From Syngnathus acus (taxonomy: Eukaryota; Chordata; Actinopteri; Syngnathiformes; Syngnathidae), in the NCBI RefSeq assembly GCF_901709675.1, contig NC_051095.1, positions 5,517,956 through 5,581,955 of the forward strand: a DNA stretch of 64,000 nucleotides, read 5' to 3'. The notes beneath the pieces were generated by a model, which was not told the origin of the DNA, ran no database searches, and saw nothing but the letters and a program-made list of their open reading frames with translations. This document shows, piece by piece, positions 46,544 to 58,300 of this stretch (positions are counted from its first letter, which is position 1; each line of letters opens with the position of its first letter). The translations under genes and the position numbers were made by a program.

Positions 46544-49075
46544 GCCCCGAGATTGTGCTACCGGATAATTTATTTATTGAAAGCTTTATTTTTCTTTTGG
46601 ACTCTTTCCTTAGTTAACTTGGCATTTCATTTCCATATTGTGAATTTTGCTTTTTAAATGTGCCAAATTGATTTCAAATCCATTGGGATGACATCATGAA
46701 TGTGTAGATGTTTATTAAAATGCTACACAGACATATTAGAAACACAAAGTTGTCATTTTACAGGAATGAAGTTGGATTATTGAGGTGGGGAATTTTCTAT
46801 TTCTAAAGATTTGTGTAATTTTCTGATATTACGACTTTATTCTTGTAGAATGACTTTTTTGCTCATAATGCGCCTTCTTTCTTTAAAAAATGCTTGTGAT
46901 CTTACAACTTTATTCTTAAAGTAATTTTCCTTTTATCCATTTCTCATGAAATTGCAATATTACAACTTTATCCTTGTAAAAAATTTTTTTTTTTAGAATA
47001 AATGGCCATTTATTCCCACTTGTCAAATAAACAAAGAGGTTCATGGTATAATGATTTTATTCTTGAAAAACTTACTTTTTTTGGTCAAATTACAATTGAT
47101 GTATTTGCTCCATTACAGTTTGATTCTCTTCAAATTAATTTGGAATCAACTTTTTTTTTTTTTTTGCTCAAATTACACTGGGCAAAAAATGTTGACAATA
47201 TTATAATCAGGTCTGGAAGTAAACTGCTCAGCCAAAGGTGGACTTTTCTCCTGGAATTTCATTGCTATAACTTGGTCAAATCTGTATTGCGCAAGCTTTA
47301 TAGGTCAAAAGTAAAAAAAAAAAATCTCCAAAACCTAATGTACTAAACAAAAGCCAAGATATTTTTAAAATAAACATTAAAACGTATATCTCAGATTAAA
47401 TATGACACGTAATCAATCTTTTTAGCGCCTATAAAGTTATTTATAACTATAATTTAACTATCTTAATTTTTAATTTGTCGTAGCACAACTTTGCAAATGT
47501 AATTTATTTTTTCTTCATAATTTAACGACATTGGAGTCGATCAACTCTTGTGGAAGGATCGGCTACAAGCAATGTTGGAGGCGCATTGACTTTTCACGCG
47601 GCGCCTGGCTAAGCGCGCGCACTCGCGTTAAATCAAGGCAAGGCCATTAACGGCCAACGGCGAAGCGAGTGTCCACGGCCGTACATCAGCGGCTACGAGA
47701 AGAACATTGGGATCTATTGCACGAGATGTGCTGAAGCGGGCTTCTATTTCCGTCAGCTTTTTTTCTTCCCGTACCACCTCGTAAATAACAGAACCCGGCG
47801 AATTACCCGTTTGGCAACAATCAATAGTCATTTGTGCTTTGGAAGCGACTTGTTTTTATTCATATACTGGACAGCAAATACATGAATCGACAAAATCATC
47901 AAGCACTCGAGCCACGTTCGCTCCGAAGAACCTTGTCCTGCTTTCGATGGCAAAAATGCGTTAGAGGATATTAAGTCGTGTCTCGGAGTGACACTTGGAA
48001 AGCTGACTGGAGGTCACAAGAGCATAGAGTACAGTACGTTGGTCTCCTCGGTGTGCGTGTGCGTAATTTGGCTGCTTTACAACAACAACACACACACACA
48101 AAAAAAAAAAAAAAGTTCTTATCGAGTTTGTAACAGCCTAAATACAAGACACTACTCAAGAAGCCTGTTCTCGGGAGAATTTACTACTTTTGATATAATG
48201 TTGTATTCTGCACATAATTTGAATATGATAGCATTCAAGTATAGGACAATATTAGCAAAATATTGAATTTTCGTAAATATAAATCTTTGTTTCCTAATAA
48301 CATTCCCACATTCTCATTGCATTGCCTATGAACATTTTGATTTTATTATTAAATAGTGTCGTGTAGTACAATATTCATATATTTCTTTACAATAAATATG
48401 GTATTTTCTTCAAAGCAAGTCTTAAAAATTCCTATTTGGTTTTTTTTTTTTCTTATAACATGCCACTTTCTTTCTTTTTCACACGACGCTGCCATTTTTT
48501 CCGACTAATTTCTCGACTGTCATTTCTGAAGTTGCAATTCCGCCCCCACCTTGTAAAATCACAACTTGGCAATATTCCGTCCGACTTTTCCCCCTTACAG
48601 AATACTAACTCTGTTTTTTGTAATACTCCACTCTTAATCTTTTTCCTCATAGCATTTTCGCAACAGTTGGACTTGTTCCGATATTACATCTCATTCTTGC
48701 AACATTACAAATTTGACGCAAAATTACAACTTTTCCCTCTACAACTTGAATTTATGACTTTTCCCCCCCTCATATGACCCCTTCAACATTTTTTCTCACC
48801 ACCTTAATCTCATAATCATTTCCCCTCGTAATATCGCAATTAGACATCCCCCCCCCTCCCCGCGTTGGGCTTAAATTCTCTCGAGAACAGGGCGGTACGC
48901 TTAATATGCGGCCAAAGTTCACAGTGTTTCACGACTCGAACCTTCAAGTCAACTCACCTCTTCACAGGCTTGGCACAGTTGTAACATTCTGTACAAATAG
49001 TTAATAGGAGCCGTGCATTTCTACTCAGAAGCAAATAAAGCTGCGCTGTGGAATGTCGCTGCTCAATAAACACAC
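46544..49075. repeat. Intergenic region with degenerate AATAAAGT/ACTTTATT arrays
   Basis: Bases about 46800-47160 and 48430-48850 repeat, in degenerate form, the motif ACTTTATTCTTGTAA / CATAATATTGCAACTTT with a period of roughly 20-25 bases. The opposite strand orientation is seen at 52980-53470. No gene is recognised. A (CA)n and poly-A tract lies at about 48088-48116. Confidence 0.45.
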
Positions 49076-49079
49076 CTCG

Positions 49080-49122
49080 CATCCATCCATCCATCCATCC
49101 ATACATCCATCCATCCATCCAC
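49080..49122 (+). repeat. (CATC)n microsatellite
   Basis: Ten or so CATC units with one variant (CATA), directly before the 3' end of slc1a1. Confidence 0.85.
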
Positions 49123-49319
49123 CCACTAAAGGACTTTTCCTGGAGTATAAATGTATCATTTCAGTGTAAAAAGGAAGCACTTGAAATCAGTCGTAAATGT
49201 CAGTGATGATGAATGGAAGCTGCTATTGCTGATGATAGGTGCTGATAGAAGGTATTACCCCTCGGAGTATATGGCACTTTCTTCAGGCGGGGTCAGGGGA
49301 GAGGAGAGGGGTGGGGATT

Positions 49320-52300
49320 CTAGAACTGTGACGTCTCGGTAAAGGAGATGGCGTCCGTCTTGTCGACGGAGAAGCCCCCGTTGACGTAGGATTTCTTGTC
49401 GCACTCGTCGCCGTCGGGCGTAGCCTCCAAGGCGAAGGGGTTTGCCACATCCACGTCCGAGATCAGGTCCATCCTCTCCAGTTCGCGCTTGGAGAGCTTC
49501 TGGACGATGCCGGCGCCGTACGCGTCGCCCAGCACGTTGATCATGGTGCGGAAACGGTCTCTGCGGCAGAACCACACGTACGGCTCACTTATGAACTGGA
49601 ATATTTTTCAAATAAAACGTTTCCTCTTATTCGTGGCAGAGGAACGGTGTCATAAAATGCTAATTGTTGCTGCTATACAGTGGGAACAACGGGACACATG
49701 ATAATGATAAGCAGCTCCCAGGCCAGCTGAATGGAAACTTATCACTTACAGCAACCAATCCACAGCGACGATGAGCGTGACATCACTGGCAGGTAGTCCG
49801 ACGGCTGTCAAAACTATCACCATGGTGACCAGGCCCGCATTCGGGACGCCTGCAGCTCCGATACTTGCCACAGTTGCGGTAATGCTACAAGGAAGAAGCG
49901 ACATGTCACATGGGGCAGCTGAGATTACAGAAGGTGAGCTTGCATGATACCTGATGGTGACAATCTGCCCCACATCCAGGGCGTAGTCATTGAGCTGGGC
50001 GATAAATATGGCGGCGACGGCCTCGTAGAGCGCCGTGCCGTCCATGTTAATGGTGGCCCCCACGGGGAGGACGAAGCGGGTGATGCGCTTGTCCACGTGG
50101 TTGTTTTCCTCAGCGCAGCGGAAGGTGACGGGGAGGGTGGCAGAGCTGCAACACATCATCTAGTCACCGACGTTCACCTACCGCAACACTGCTATCGGGC
50201 ACGTTTTTGGATGTGCAACCACATAGCTCCATAGCTTAGTGCTAAAACATAATGGGAAAAGCCATTGACAGGCTAACACTTAGCACGGATAGGTATAACG
50301 CTTTAAGCAACGGATATTAGAACACAAATGATGCAGCGACACATGTAGACCGGCACGTATTCTTTATCCTCTTTCAAAGCAGACTCACCCTGAAGGTAGA
50401 AGGGGAATGAAGAGAACAATACCTGGACGAGATCATGAGGGCCGTCACAAGGGCCTGCGCCATCCCCAGCGTGAATGTGTACGGATTCTTCCTCACGATG
50501 ACAAAGAAGATGAGGGGCAGGCAGACGATGGCGTGGATGGCGAGTCTACGGCGAGAACAACGGCGCGTGGCGGGTGATGCGACTTCCTTTTGCCCATTCC
50601 AAGCATGCAGCAAAACAAGGCCACTGATCTTGGATAATGGTCGAAGTGTGTAACCGTATCCTTCTTGAGACCTTACCGCAGAGAATGTACTGACCCTTAC
50701 TTAGATTTACAGGTGTGATCTTATAGCTTTCATTACGCTATGTGCAGGTTGAGCAGTTTCAAAATGTCCTTGCCTTATCTGTGGCCACTGGACGGGAGAA
50801 TTGGCCCAAATGTCAAGTATAAATCCAGCCCGGCTTACCCGCTCAGCACCGTTACCATATAAAGACCCATCTTGCGGAAGATCTCCCAGTCTTCCACCTC
50901 GATGATCTTGGCGGCGATTAGGAACAGGATCCCGATTGGCATATAGCTGAAGAAAACAAACAGATAGTGAATGGTACCATTATGCAGTATGCAAGATGAT
51001 GTCCGTGACAATCGATCATTCTGATTGGCTATTAGCAAGCCAATCAGAAACCCCGTTGCCATTTATTTCAAATTCTGCCTAAATTCAATTCAACACAGTC
51101 AAATGGCTTTAAAATCAAAATGATATTTACTGATGGCGCACCACCTACCACATAATTATATGCACCAGTTTCATGGTGGCATCGTTAAGGGCATCAAAAA
51201 ACTCCAGAAGGATGCGTCCCTTTTCACCCATCTTCCCGATGACGAGTCCAAACGCGACGCAGAACACGATGAGGCCCAAAACGTTGATCCCGTCCGAATA
51301 CGTCCCGCTGATTTTGTAGTCTATGGTGATGTTCTGACCACAGTGAGTACAAGGAGGCAGTTTATTCACATTTCCATATCTCCTCTAATTAAGTGAATTA
51401 ACAGATTTGCCCCGCCCCCAAGCATGCTAGCTTCCCATCCAGGCTGCGCCTCAAAGAAAAAACATTTTGACTTGAAAAAATAAATTTAGGCCACACCTTG
51501 ACCTGCGCAAACGTTTGTGCTCAAGGGCCACATTATTAAAACAAATTATCCAGGCAGGAACAAATTCCATGAATTGCTGATGGAAATAAATGTAAATACT
51601 ATCAATATGTGGCAGACTTGGTATCGGTAAAGCTAACGTTTCAAATAATAATGTCACGATAAATTGTAAGAGTTGCCTACCTCCACGGCATCAAACACAG
51701 TGGTCGCGTCAGGAGGAACGTCCGTACTTGTGACAGGAGGAATGTCCGTACCTGCGACCGGTACCCTCTGAGGCGGCTCCAACTCCTTGCGCTTGGTTTT
51801 GTACTAAAGTGAGAGACTTGTTAGCGTCATGTGACCTGAGGGCCACCCGCTGGTGTATTTTGGCTTACCTGTTGGAAACAAGCTTGCACCAAGTTTTCCG
51901 GAAACATATTTCTGTTGATCAGAAATGATGGTTAGAAATGTGTCATAATGCAAACAGAAATATTTCAATGACACACCTGAGGAGGTCCAGCAGCGTGTCA
52001 ACGGTGGTGACGTTGGGCGTGGTTCCGGCTCTGTCAATGTGCTGCGCCGTTTGAGAGACTCCGGGCTTGATGGTCATCACTAGGATGATGCCTGCCAAGG
52101 GTCCACAAGGGATGCCATCAGCTATTTTGATTTGACCAAAAAAAGGTGTCCAGACTACGGCACGGGGGCCAAAAGTGCCTCCATTTTTTAGTGGCCCACA
52201 TCTTATACTAAAAATATATTTAATATTATTATTATTATTATTATTTTTTTTTTTACTTGCTTAGTGTCAAAGTCACATTAAGCCTTGACGTTGCAGTTTT

Positions 52301-53853
52301 TGTTCAAAATAACAAACAAGCTTCTCAAGATGATGCGGGTAAAGGTCCGGTTGATGATCACCCGCTACCGCCCAAGTGTATTTCAAAACACATGCGCATT
52401 GAACTCACCAAGGATGACGGCGATAATCGTGGTGGAGAAATAATAAATGACAGCTCGCAAGCCGATCTTGCCCGACACCTCCGAGTCCAGGGCAGCAACA
52501 CCTGTGCACATGATGCACACACTGTAACATACAGCTCGCACGATTTGTGTCACGTGTTTTTACCTGTTATCATGCTGGAAATGATCAACGGGAGGATGAC
52601 CAGCTTTAGCATTCGCATCAGAATCTCTCCCGGGAAGCCGAAATATTGCTTGTGCAGATGGGACAGAGAGGCGTACTCTCTTACGGCAACACCCAGACTG
52701 ATCCCTGGACATAATTGCAACAACAAAACAATTGTGGAGGTAGACGCTCTAATGGTATGCCACATACAGTACAAGAGTTGTGTCCTCATTAAAAAAAGGC
52801 TCAACTCAGCTATTAGCCATTGATTGTAACTACCGCATATGGCTCGTATAACGCCAGTTTGATTGAACGCAACCATTACAAATGACAAAAGCACACAAGG
52901 CTTTAACAAATCTCGCGAGACTTTAAAACACTTTATCCGCAATGTGGCAAGAGTGAAGTATTGTTACGATAAAGTCATTGTATTACAGGGATCATTTTAC
53001 GAGATAAAAAAAGTCATGTTCTAAGAATAAAGATGGACAGCAATTTTGTGAGAAAATCCGAAGAATAAAGATGTAATCTTCTAAGTTACGAAAATAGTTT
53101 TAGAGTTGTACAAAAACAAAGTCGAAACATTCTAAGGAGAATAAAGACGCAATTTGGGAAGAATAAAATCGGAACGATCTGAAAAAGCCGTAATGTTACG
53201 AGACTAAAGGTCATAAGAAAACATTTTGTATTGCTAAAAGAATAAAGGTGTAATGTTACGAGAACATTGCAACGAAAGACAACTTATTACAATACATATT
53301 TGCAATGTTATGAGAATAAAGTTATATTACAAAAAAAGATGGAATGTTATGACAATGAATTTATGACATTATGTCACGAAAATAAAAGCTCAGCAAAAAG
53401 TCAAAACGTCGAGAATAACGTAATAATATGTCAACAGATGACGTAACATTACATGAATCAAGTCCCAAATGACTAAAGATTCTGACTTTATTCCGATAAG
53501 GGCTTTATTGTGCTCATTTTATTGTTTGCAAATGGAATTGGTGGCATGCAGTCAAATCAAGATGGAACCACGCCGTAGAATACACAAGTGCTGCTTGAAT
53601 GGTTGCATCCTATTTTATTTTTATGCATTTTGGATGGCCCCCGATGAGGAAAAGGCTCCCCCACCCTTCATTTAAAGCATCACGTATGCTCTCGGCGTGC
53701 ACCGCAAAAGAGGCTGAATGATAAAATGGAGATGGATGCACATGCATGCATACCGAGCAGCACTGATACCACTGTGGCGATCAGCAGCCAGTTCTTCTTC
53801 AGCAAGCCTTTGCAACTGAGGCGTCGCCGCTCTTTGTCGCCCATCATGTCCAT
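49320..53853 (-). CDS. slc1a1: Excitatory amino acid transporter 3 (EAAT3)
   Basis: A Na+/H+/K+-coupled glutamate and aspartate transporter of neuronal and epithelial plasma membranes. Twelve exons: 53754-53853, 52564-52704, 52409-52501, 51977-52091, 51869-51911, 51681-51803, 51149-51333, 50839-50946, 50423-50545, 49951-50145, 49750-49884 and 49320-49560, giving 533 residues (human 524). SLC1 marks are intact: [18 protein letters not shown], the serine-rich [13 protein letters not shown] of HP1, [10 protein letters not shown] in TM7, and DRFRTM in TM8 with the Arg needed for acidic substrates. The C-terminus [20 protein letters not shown] plus TSQF is specific to EAAT3, with TSQF as a PDZ ligand. 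The start has a strong CCACCATGG context; an in-frame upstream ATG at 53913 looks less likely. Confidence 0.94.
52980..53470. repeat. Degenerate tandem array (ACGAGAATAAAG-type) in slc1a1 intron 1
   Basis: Variants of GTAATGTTACGAGAATAAAG recur every 20-45 bases, with no exact period. A short further patch lies at about 54540-54620. Similar sequence on the other strand occurs near serpine1 and trmt10a. No coding potential. Confidence 0.5.
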
Positions 53854-53859
53854 GGTGGT

Positions 53860-55390
53860 CCACGAAGAAGGTCTCCCCCCTTCCTCGCTCGGACACAAAA
53901 GCCAGAATGTCACGAGCAGATGAGGCTCTGCTGCGTCGCGTCAGACGCTGCTGATGGCCAGAAACGGAGGGACGGAGGGAGGGGGTGAGGAAGGACGGCT
54001 ACGTGCGCGCGTGAAACAGGAAAGATGGAGAGCAAGGTGTCCCAGACAATTTCGCCTCCCCTACTGGAAATTAGAATCCAACACAAAAGGGTCACAGTGA
54101 TGACTAATAGGGTGAAACATTAACCTGCACATAACGAAACGAGAGAGAGAGAAAAAGAATATACCGAGAAAAAACGCAATAATAGTATAAGGTGTTAACA
54201 ATATTAAGGGTAGGGTGGGGTAGAAACCTGATAAAAGCAACTAATGAAATATTGACGAGAAAAGAGCACACAAGCCCGAGGGAAGCGCAAACATCGAAAA
54301 GTCACGTGATAAAAGTTACTGGTTCACGAGACTACGCCCGACAGTATTTTCTAAGGAGATTGCAACAGAAAAAAGTAGAGCATCAACAAACCCGGATTGT
54401 GACATTAATGTGTCATGAAGACGGGGAAATTTTGCAGTTTTACAGAAGATTAAAAGTGCAATATTACGAGGAGATGATTAGTTTTACAAGATTAAAACTG
54501 TAAGACAGGGCAACGATTTAAATTGTAGTATAAATAGGGGAAAAACAATTTATATAATAAAATCGAAGAAATGTTAGAAAACAATTTTGCACTGTTACGA
54601 GAATAAAGACGAAAAAATGAAATGAAATAGGGTAGTCCTGACCCAATCACAATGACTTGATCGGAAATTAGGACCGATCACGTGAATTTCATCTGAACAG
54701 TATCTGCTGATAAAGATTAGCTTTTCAAATGTTTTTAATTCTGAAAGTTAAGAACAAAAGATTTTACCAATTTATTTGATTTGAACCACATCATTACAGA
54801 CGTTAATCATGTGGATATATGAATATTTTGAAAAAAAAAAAAAAAAAAGCTCCGTTGCCATTTGGTGCGGTTCTCAAGTGTCGTTGACGTTTTATTTTGA
54901 AAGCCAAGACGGAAGTGTTTACTTACCGATTTATCGCCGCCTTCACTTTGAAGGGGAGTGCCTGCGCCTTTTTATTGTGAAAGCTTATCCGGAAAACTTC
55001 TCTTACCTGCCGAGCTCACACTCATCAGTGGCACCGTACTTTAGTTTAAAGGACGCTCTTACAAAAAAAAAAAAAAAAAAAACAACAACTCCACTCTTGG
55101 CTTGGGGTGGCAATGACAGGAAGTTAATCGTATAGCAACAGCGAATCGCAGATTATTACCCTTGGGTTGGCTGATTGCTAACTGGTTAGCTCACGCGCCA
55201 CATCAGCGAAGACGTTGTGTGGATAAGATAAGCGTGGCGTGAAGAAGAAGCAGAAGAAGAAGACGCAGAAGCAGCATCAACAGCGCGTATGTGTATGCGC
55301 GGGGGGAGCTGGCCTTCAATAGACCCCGCGACGACGAGCTGGAGAGCTTCCACACCCCCCCACGTTCGTCTCTTTCCCGGTGCAGCATCC
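53860..55390. other. Intergenic region between slc1a1 and rap1gds1 (divergent promoters)
   Basis: The two genes are transcribed away from each other from this 1.5-kb region. It holds AT-rich and poly-A stretches and, near 55200-55390, a GC-richer GAAGAAG-rich segment that is probably the rap1gds1 5' UTR. No TATA box is evident. Confidence 0.4.
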
Positions 55391-55397
55391 CGTCGAG

Positions 55398-58300
55398 ATG
55401 GGTGAGTCGCTAAACGGCTAAGCTAACAAGCTAGCCTGTCAATCTAATTCACCTTGGCGGGTATTTGTTAATAATGACGTCATTACAGCCCCTGTCACTG
55501 TTGCTATGTTATTAGCGACGCGGTGGGGAAATGGCAGCCTAGCGGGCGGGGGTGTCTTGTATGTGTGATTAGGATGCTGCATTGCAACGGCAGTAAATAG
55601 TGTACTGCTTCTCGGGAGGCTTGGGTGTGGGCTCCATCTTCCGTAATGGCACCGCCGGCTGCGCCGTTGATGGTGCAGATGGCACTCCTTCATCTTTACA
55701 GCTGTTACGCAACACAATCCCCGGCTGCATATTACTTCACTGGAGCTTCCCCTTCTTCATTTAGGTCAGGGCTCCGGTAAACTAGGGCCACATACTAGCA
55801 ACCAGCAACTGAACTAGACAGTCACTAATAAGTTACGGTCAGCAACTCACCCTTGCGCATTTATTGTTGAAAAGCCATTGTGGTAAGGCTTGGTGGCAGC
55901 CACGGGTTGGTTCTCGTTTTTGGAGTGTTTTTTTTTTCTTTTTTTTTTTAAATTACATGCAGTCATCTCAGTGAGAAAAGATGAATTGAGATTCTGTCCG
56001 AGTTACAAACGTAGTCAGGGAATGAATTAAACTCGGATTTCAAAGCACTACTGTACATCCATTTTTCTATATCATGTATATTGAAATAAAACTGCTGACT
56101 GTGCCGTATGTTCAATTCCCACAATTGTGATGTTAAACGTAATAATGCATTTTAGCATCAGATTTATAGATACCACGTCTGTGCTGCAGTAAAATGTGCG
56201 ATGGGGTAAGAATCTTTTAATACAGCCATCACTCAGCGGAAACTTTTTGCTTCCAGACAACCTGAGTGACGCCTTGGCGAAACTTAAACTGGCGTCGACA
56301 GACAGCGCCTCGGACAGCGTGGATGGCTGTCTGGACTGTCTGCTGAAAGCTCTGCTCAACAACAGTAAGTACTCTTCCAGACGTGTTCACCCGAGCTCTA
56401 ACGGTTACCGTTAACTGGGTGTGGTTCCCGTAGCCACGGAGGCCAGTGTGAAGGTCCAGGAGATGGGCGTTCTACCCCTGCTCGCCACTCTGCTCAGCCC
56501 CCAGTCATCCTGCGCACCCAGAGTTGCCAATATCATCGCAGAGGTGGCCAAAAATGGTGAGGGTCCAGCTCCAAGCAAAAAAGATATGGGAGTCAGCCAT
56601 TTTGTTTTGAAGCGGCCATTTTATAGTAATATTTTTCAACCACATGTAGTAGAGAGATTAGATGACACTCAGTTTGAGCCACCCTGGTTTATGACTTGCA
56701 CTGACAGTCTTTTCCTCAACTAGAGTTCATGCGAACTCCCTGTGTGGAAGCTGGCCTCATCCCTCCACTCATTCAGCTGTTGAACTCCACCGATCAGGAG
56801 ATTCTACTGCAGACGGGCCGGGCTCTTGGCAACATCTGTTATGACAGCCGTAAGTAGCTCTGCCATATGAACGCAGAATCCCATGAAGCTGGTTTTGGGT
56901 TTCAGGGCCCAACAGGTCGCCAGCGTTGTGTGCTTTGGAATGTGACATTTGCGGGGGGGACAGCAGAGCCGTCAGTAACGCAGATCGTCTCGGTCACTGT
57001 AAACGTCAGTCTGCTTCAAAACAATAAAACATTGAATGTTTCCCGGGAATGCAAATGACCTGATTCAGACAGCAATTGATATACTAAATGGTTGCTATGT
57101 TTTTTTTAAATTGTTTTCCTCCTTCTTTGAAGGATGGGGATTGGACACTTTCCGAGATGCAAACTGCTTTTGAATTTTTGTACTACTTGATACGTTTTAA
57201 AGACGGATTAAAGCGCAGCCCGCTGTCGAGCTTTAAATACCAGCTGTCGGTTCTGGCGCGTTCCGTGCTGAAAAGCCCGCTCATCTGTGGAATTCTGTGG
57301 GATGTGACATTTGTTTTGGCTTGATTATGGACTCAATGGTGGGAGTGTAAAGAAGCGTGTCCCTCTCTCTGACTCTGACTTGGACATCCACTTTTTTGAT
57401 TTTCATATTATGTATTATTTGTGCCCTCTCTGCATCCATTACAACCTGGTGATCCTGAAAGGGGGATCCTTCCATCTCAAGGTTTCTCATTTTCCCCGGG
57501 CAGGGGTTTTGAGTTTTTCCTTGCCCTTTTGGGAGCTTAAGATCAGGGGATGCTTTGAGAATAATTGTCAATTTTTGTCTATGTGAAGCCCTTTGAGACT
57601 GCTTGTGATTTAGGGCTATACAAATAAACTTGACTTGACTTGACTTGACTTGACTTGACTTGACTTGACTTGACTTGACTTGACTTGACTTGACCTCATC
57701 CAGTTCCTGTTTAAAATGGTGCTGGGGAAAGACAATAGAGCTTCTCTTTAGTTTCTCATATGGGCATTTAAATTGTGAAGTATGCATATTCCTCACATTA
57801 AAATGGAAATCAACAACAATGCACATTTAATGACAAGAATTTCTGGAGTTATCATTTGGACTTTTGCTCTTCACTTGCAGATGATTGCTCGAAGAATTAG
57901 GCAAGCTACATGAGCTAGCGCAGTGTCTGAGGTGTCCTAGCTAAAAATCTGATCAAAATAAAAGTCAGAAGTATCATTCTCTGTACTATTAGTGACAAAA
58001 AAATTATTGTCAGGAGTGTGCATCATCAATGTTTGACAAACACTAATCGCGCAAGAAATTAACAACAAAAATATTTTTTGACTGACTGTATTACGCTACA
58101 GAGATAGTGTATGAATAGAACAATACATAACTCCGTGTTTTTTTTCTTTTGTTTTTTTTCTGTCTAGTGGTTCTTTTCCTTATTATTTTTTCCCCCCTTT
58201 GTGGTTGATTATTTGTCCCGGCCTCTTTTGTTTTGCAGATGAGGGCAGGAGTGCAGTTGACCTGGCAGGAGGGGCTCAGATAGTAGCTGAACACATTAAA

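Noticed and set aside
53851-53913. Upstream in-frame ATG of slc1a1 adding 20 residues
   Set aside because: The ATG at 53853 has a CCACCATGG context and gives an N-terminus of the same length as other EAAT3 proteins.
57281-57826. Minus-strand frame of 181 codons with VKSSQ repeats
   Set aside because: It reads through the (TTGAC)n tail of a retroelement inside a rap1gds1 intron.
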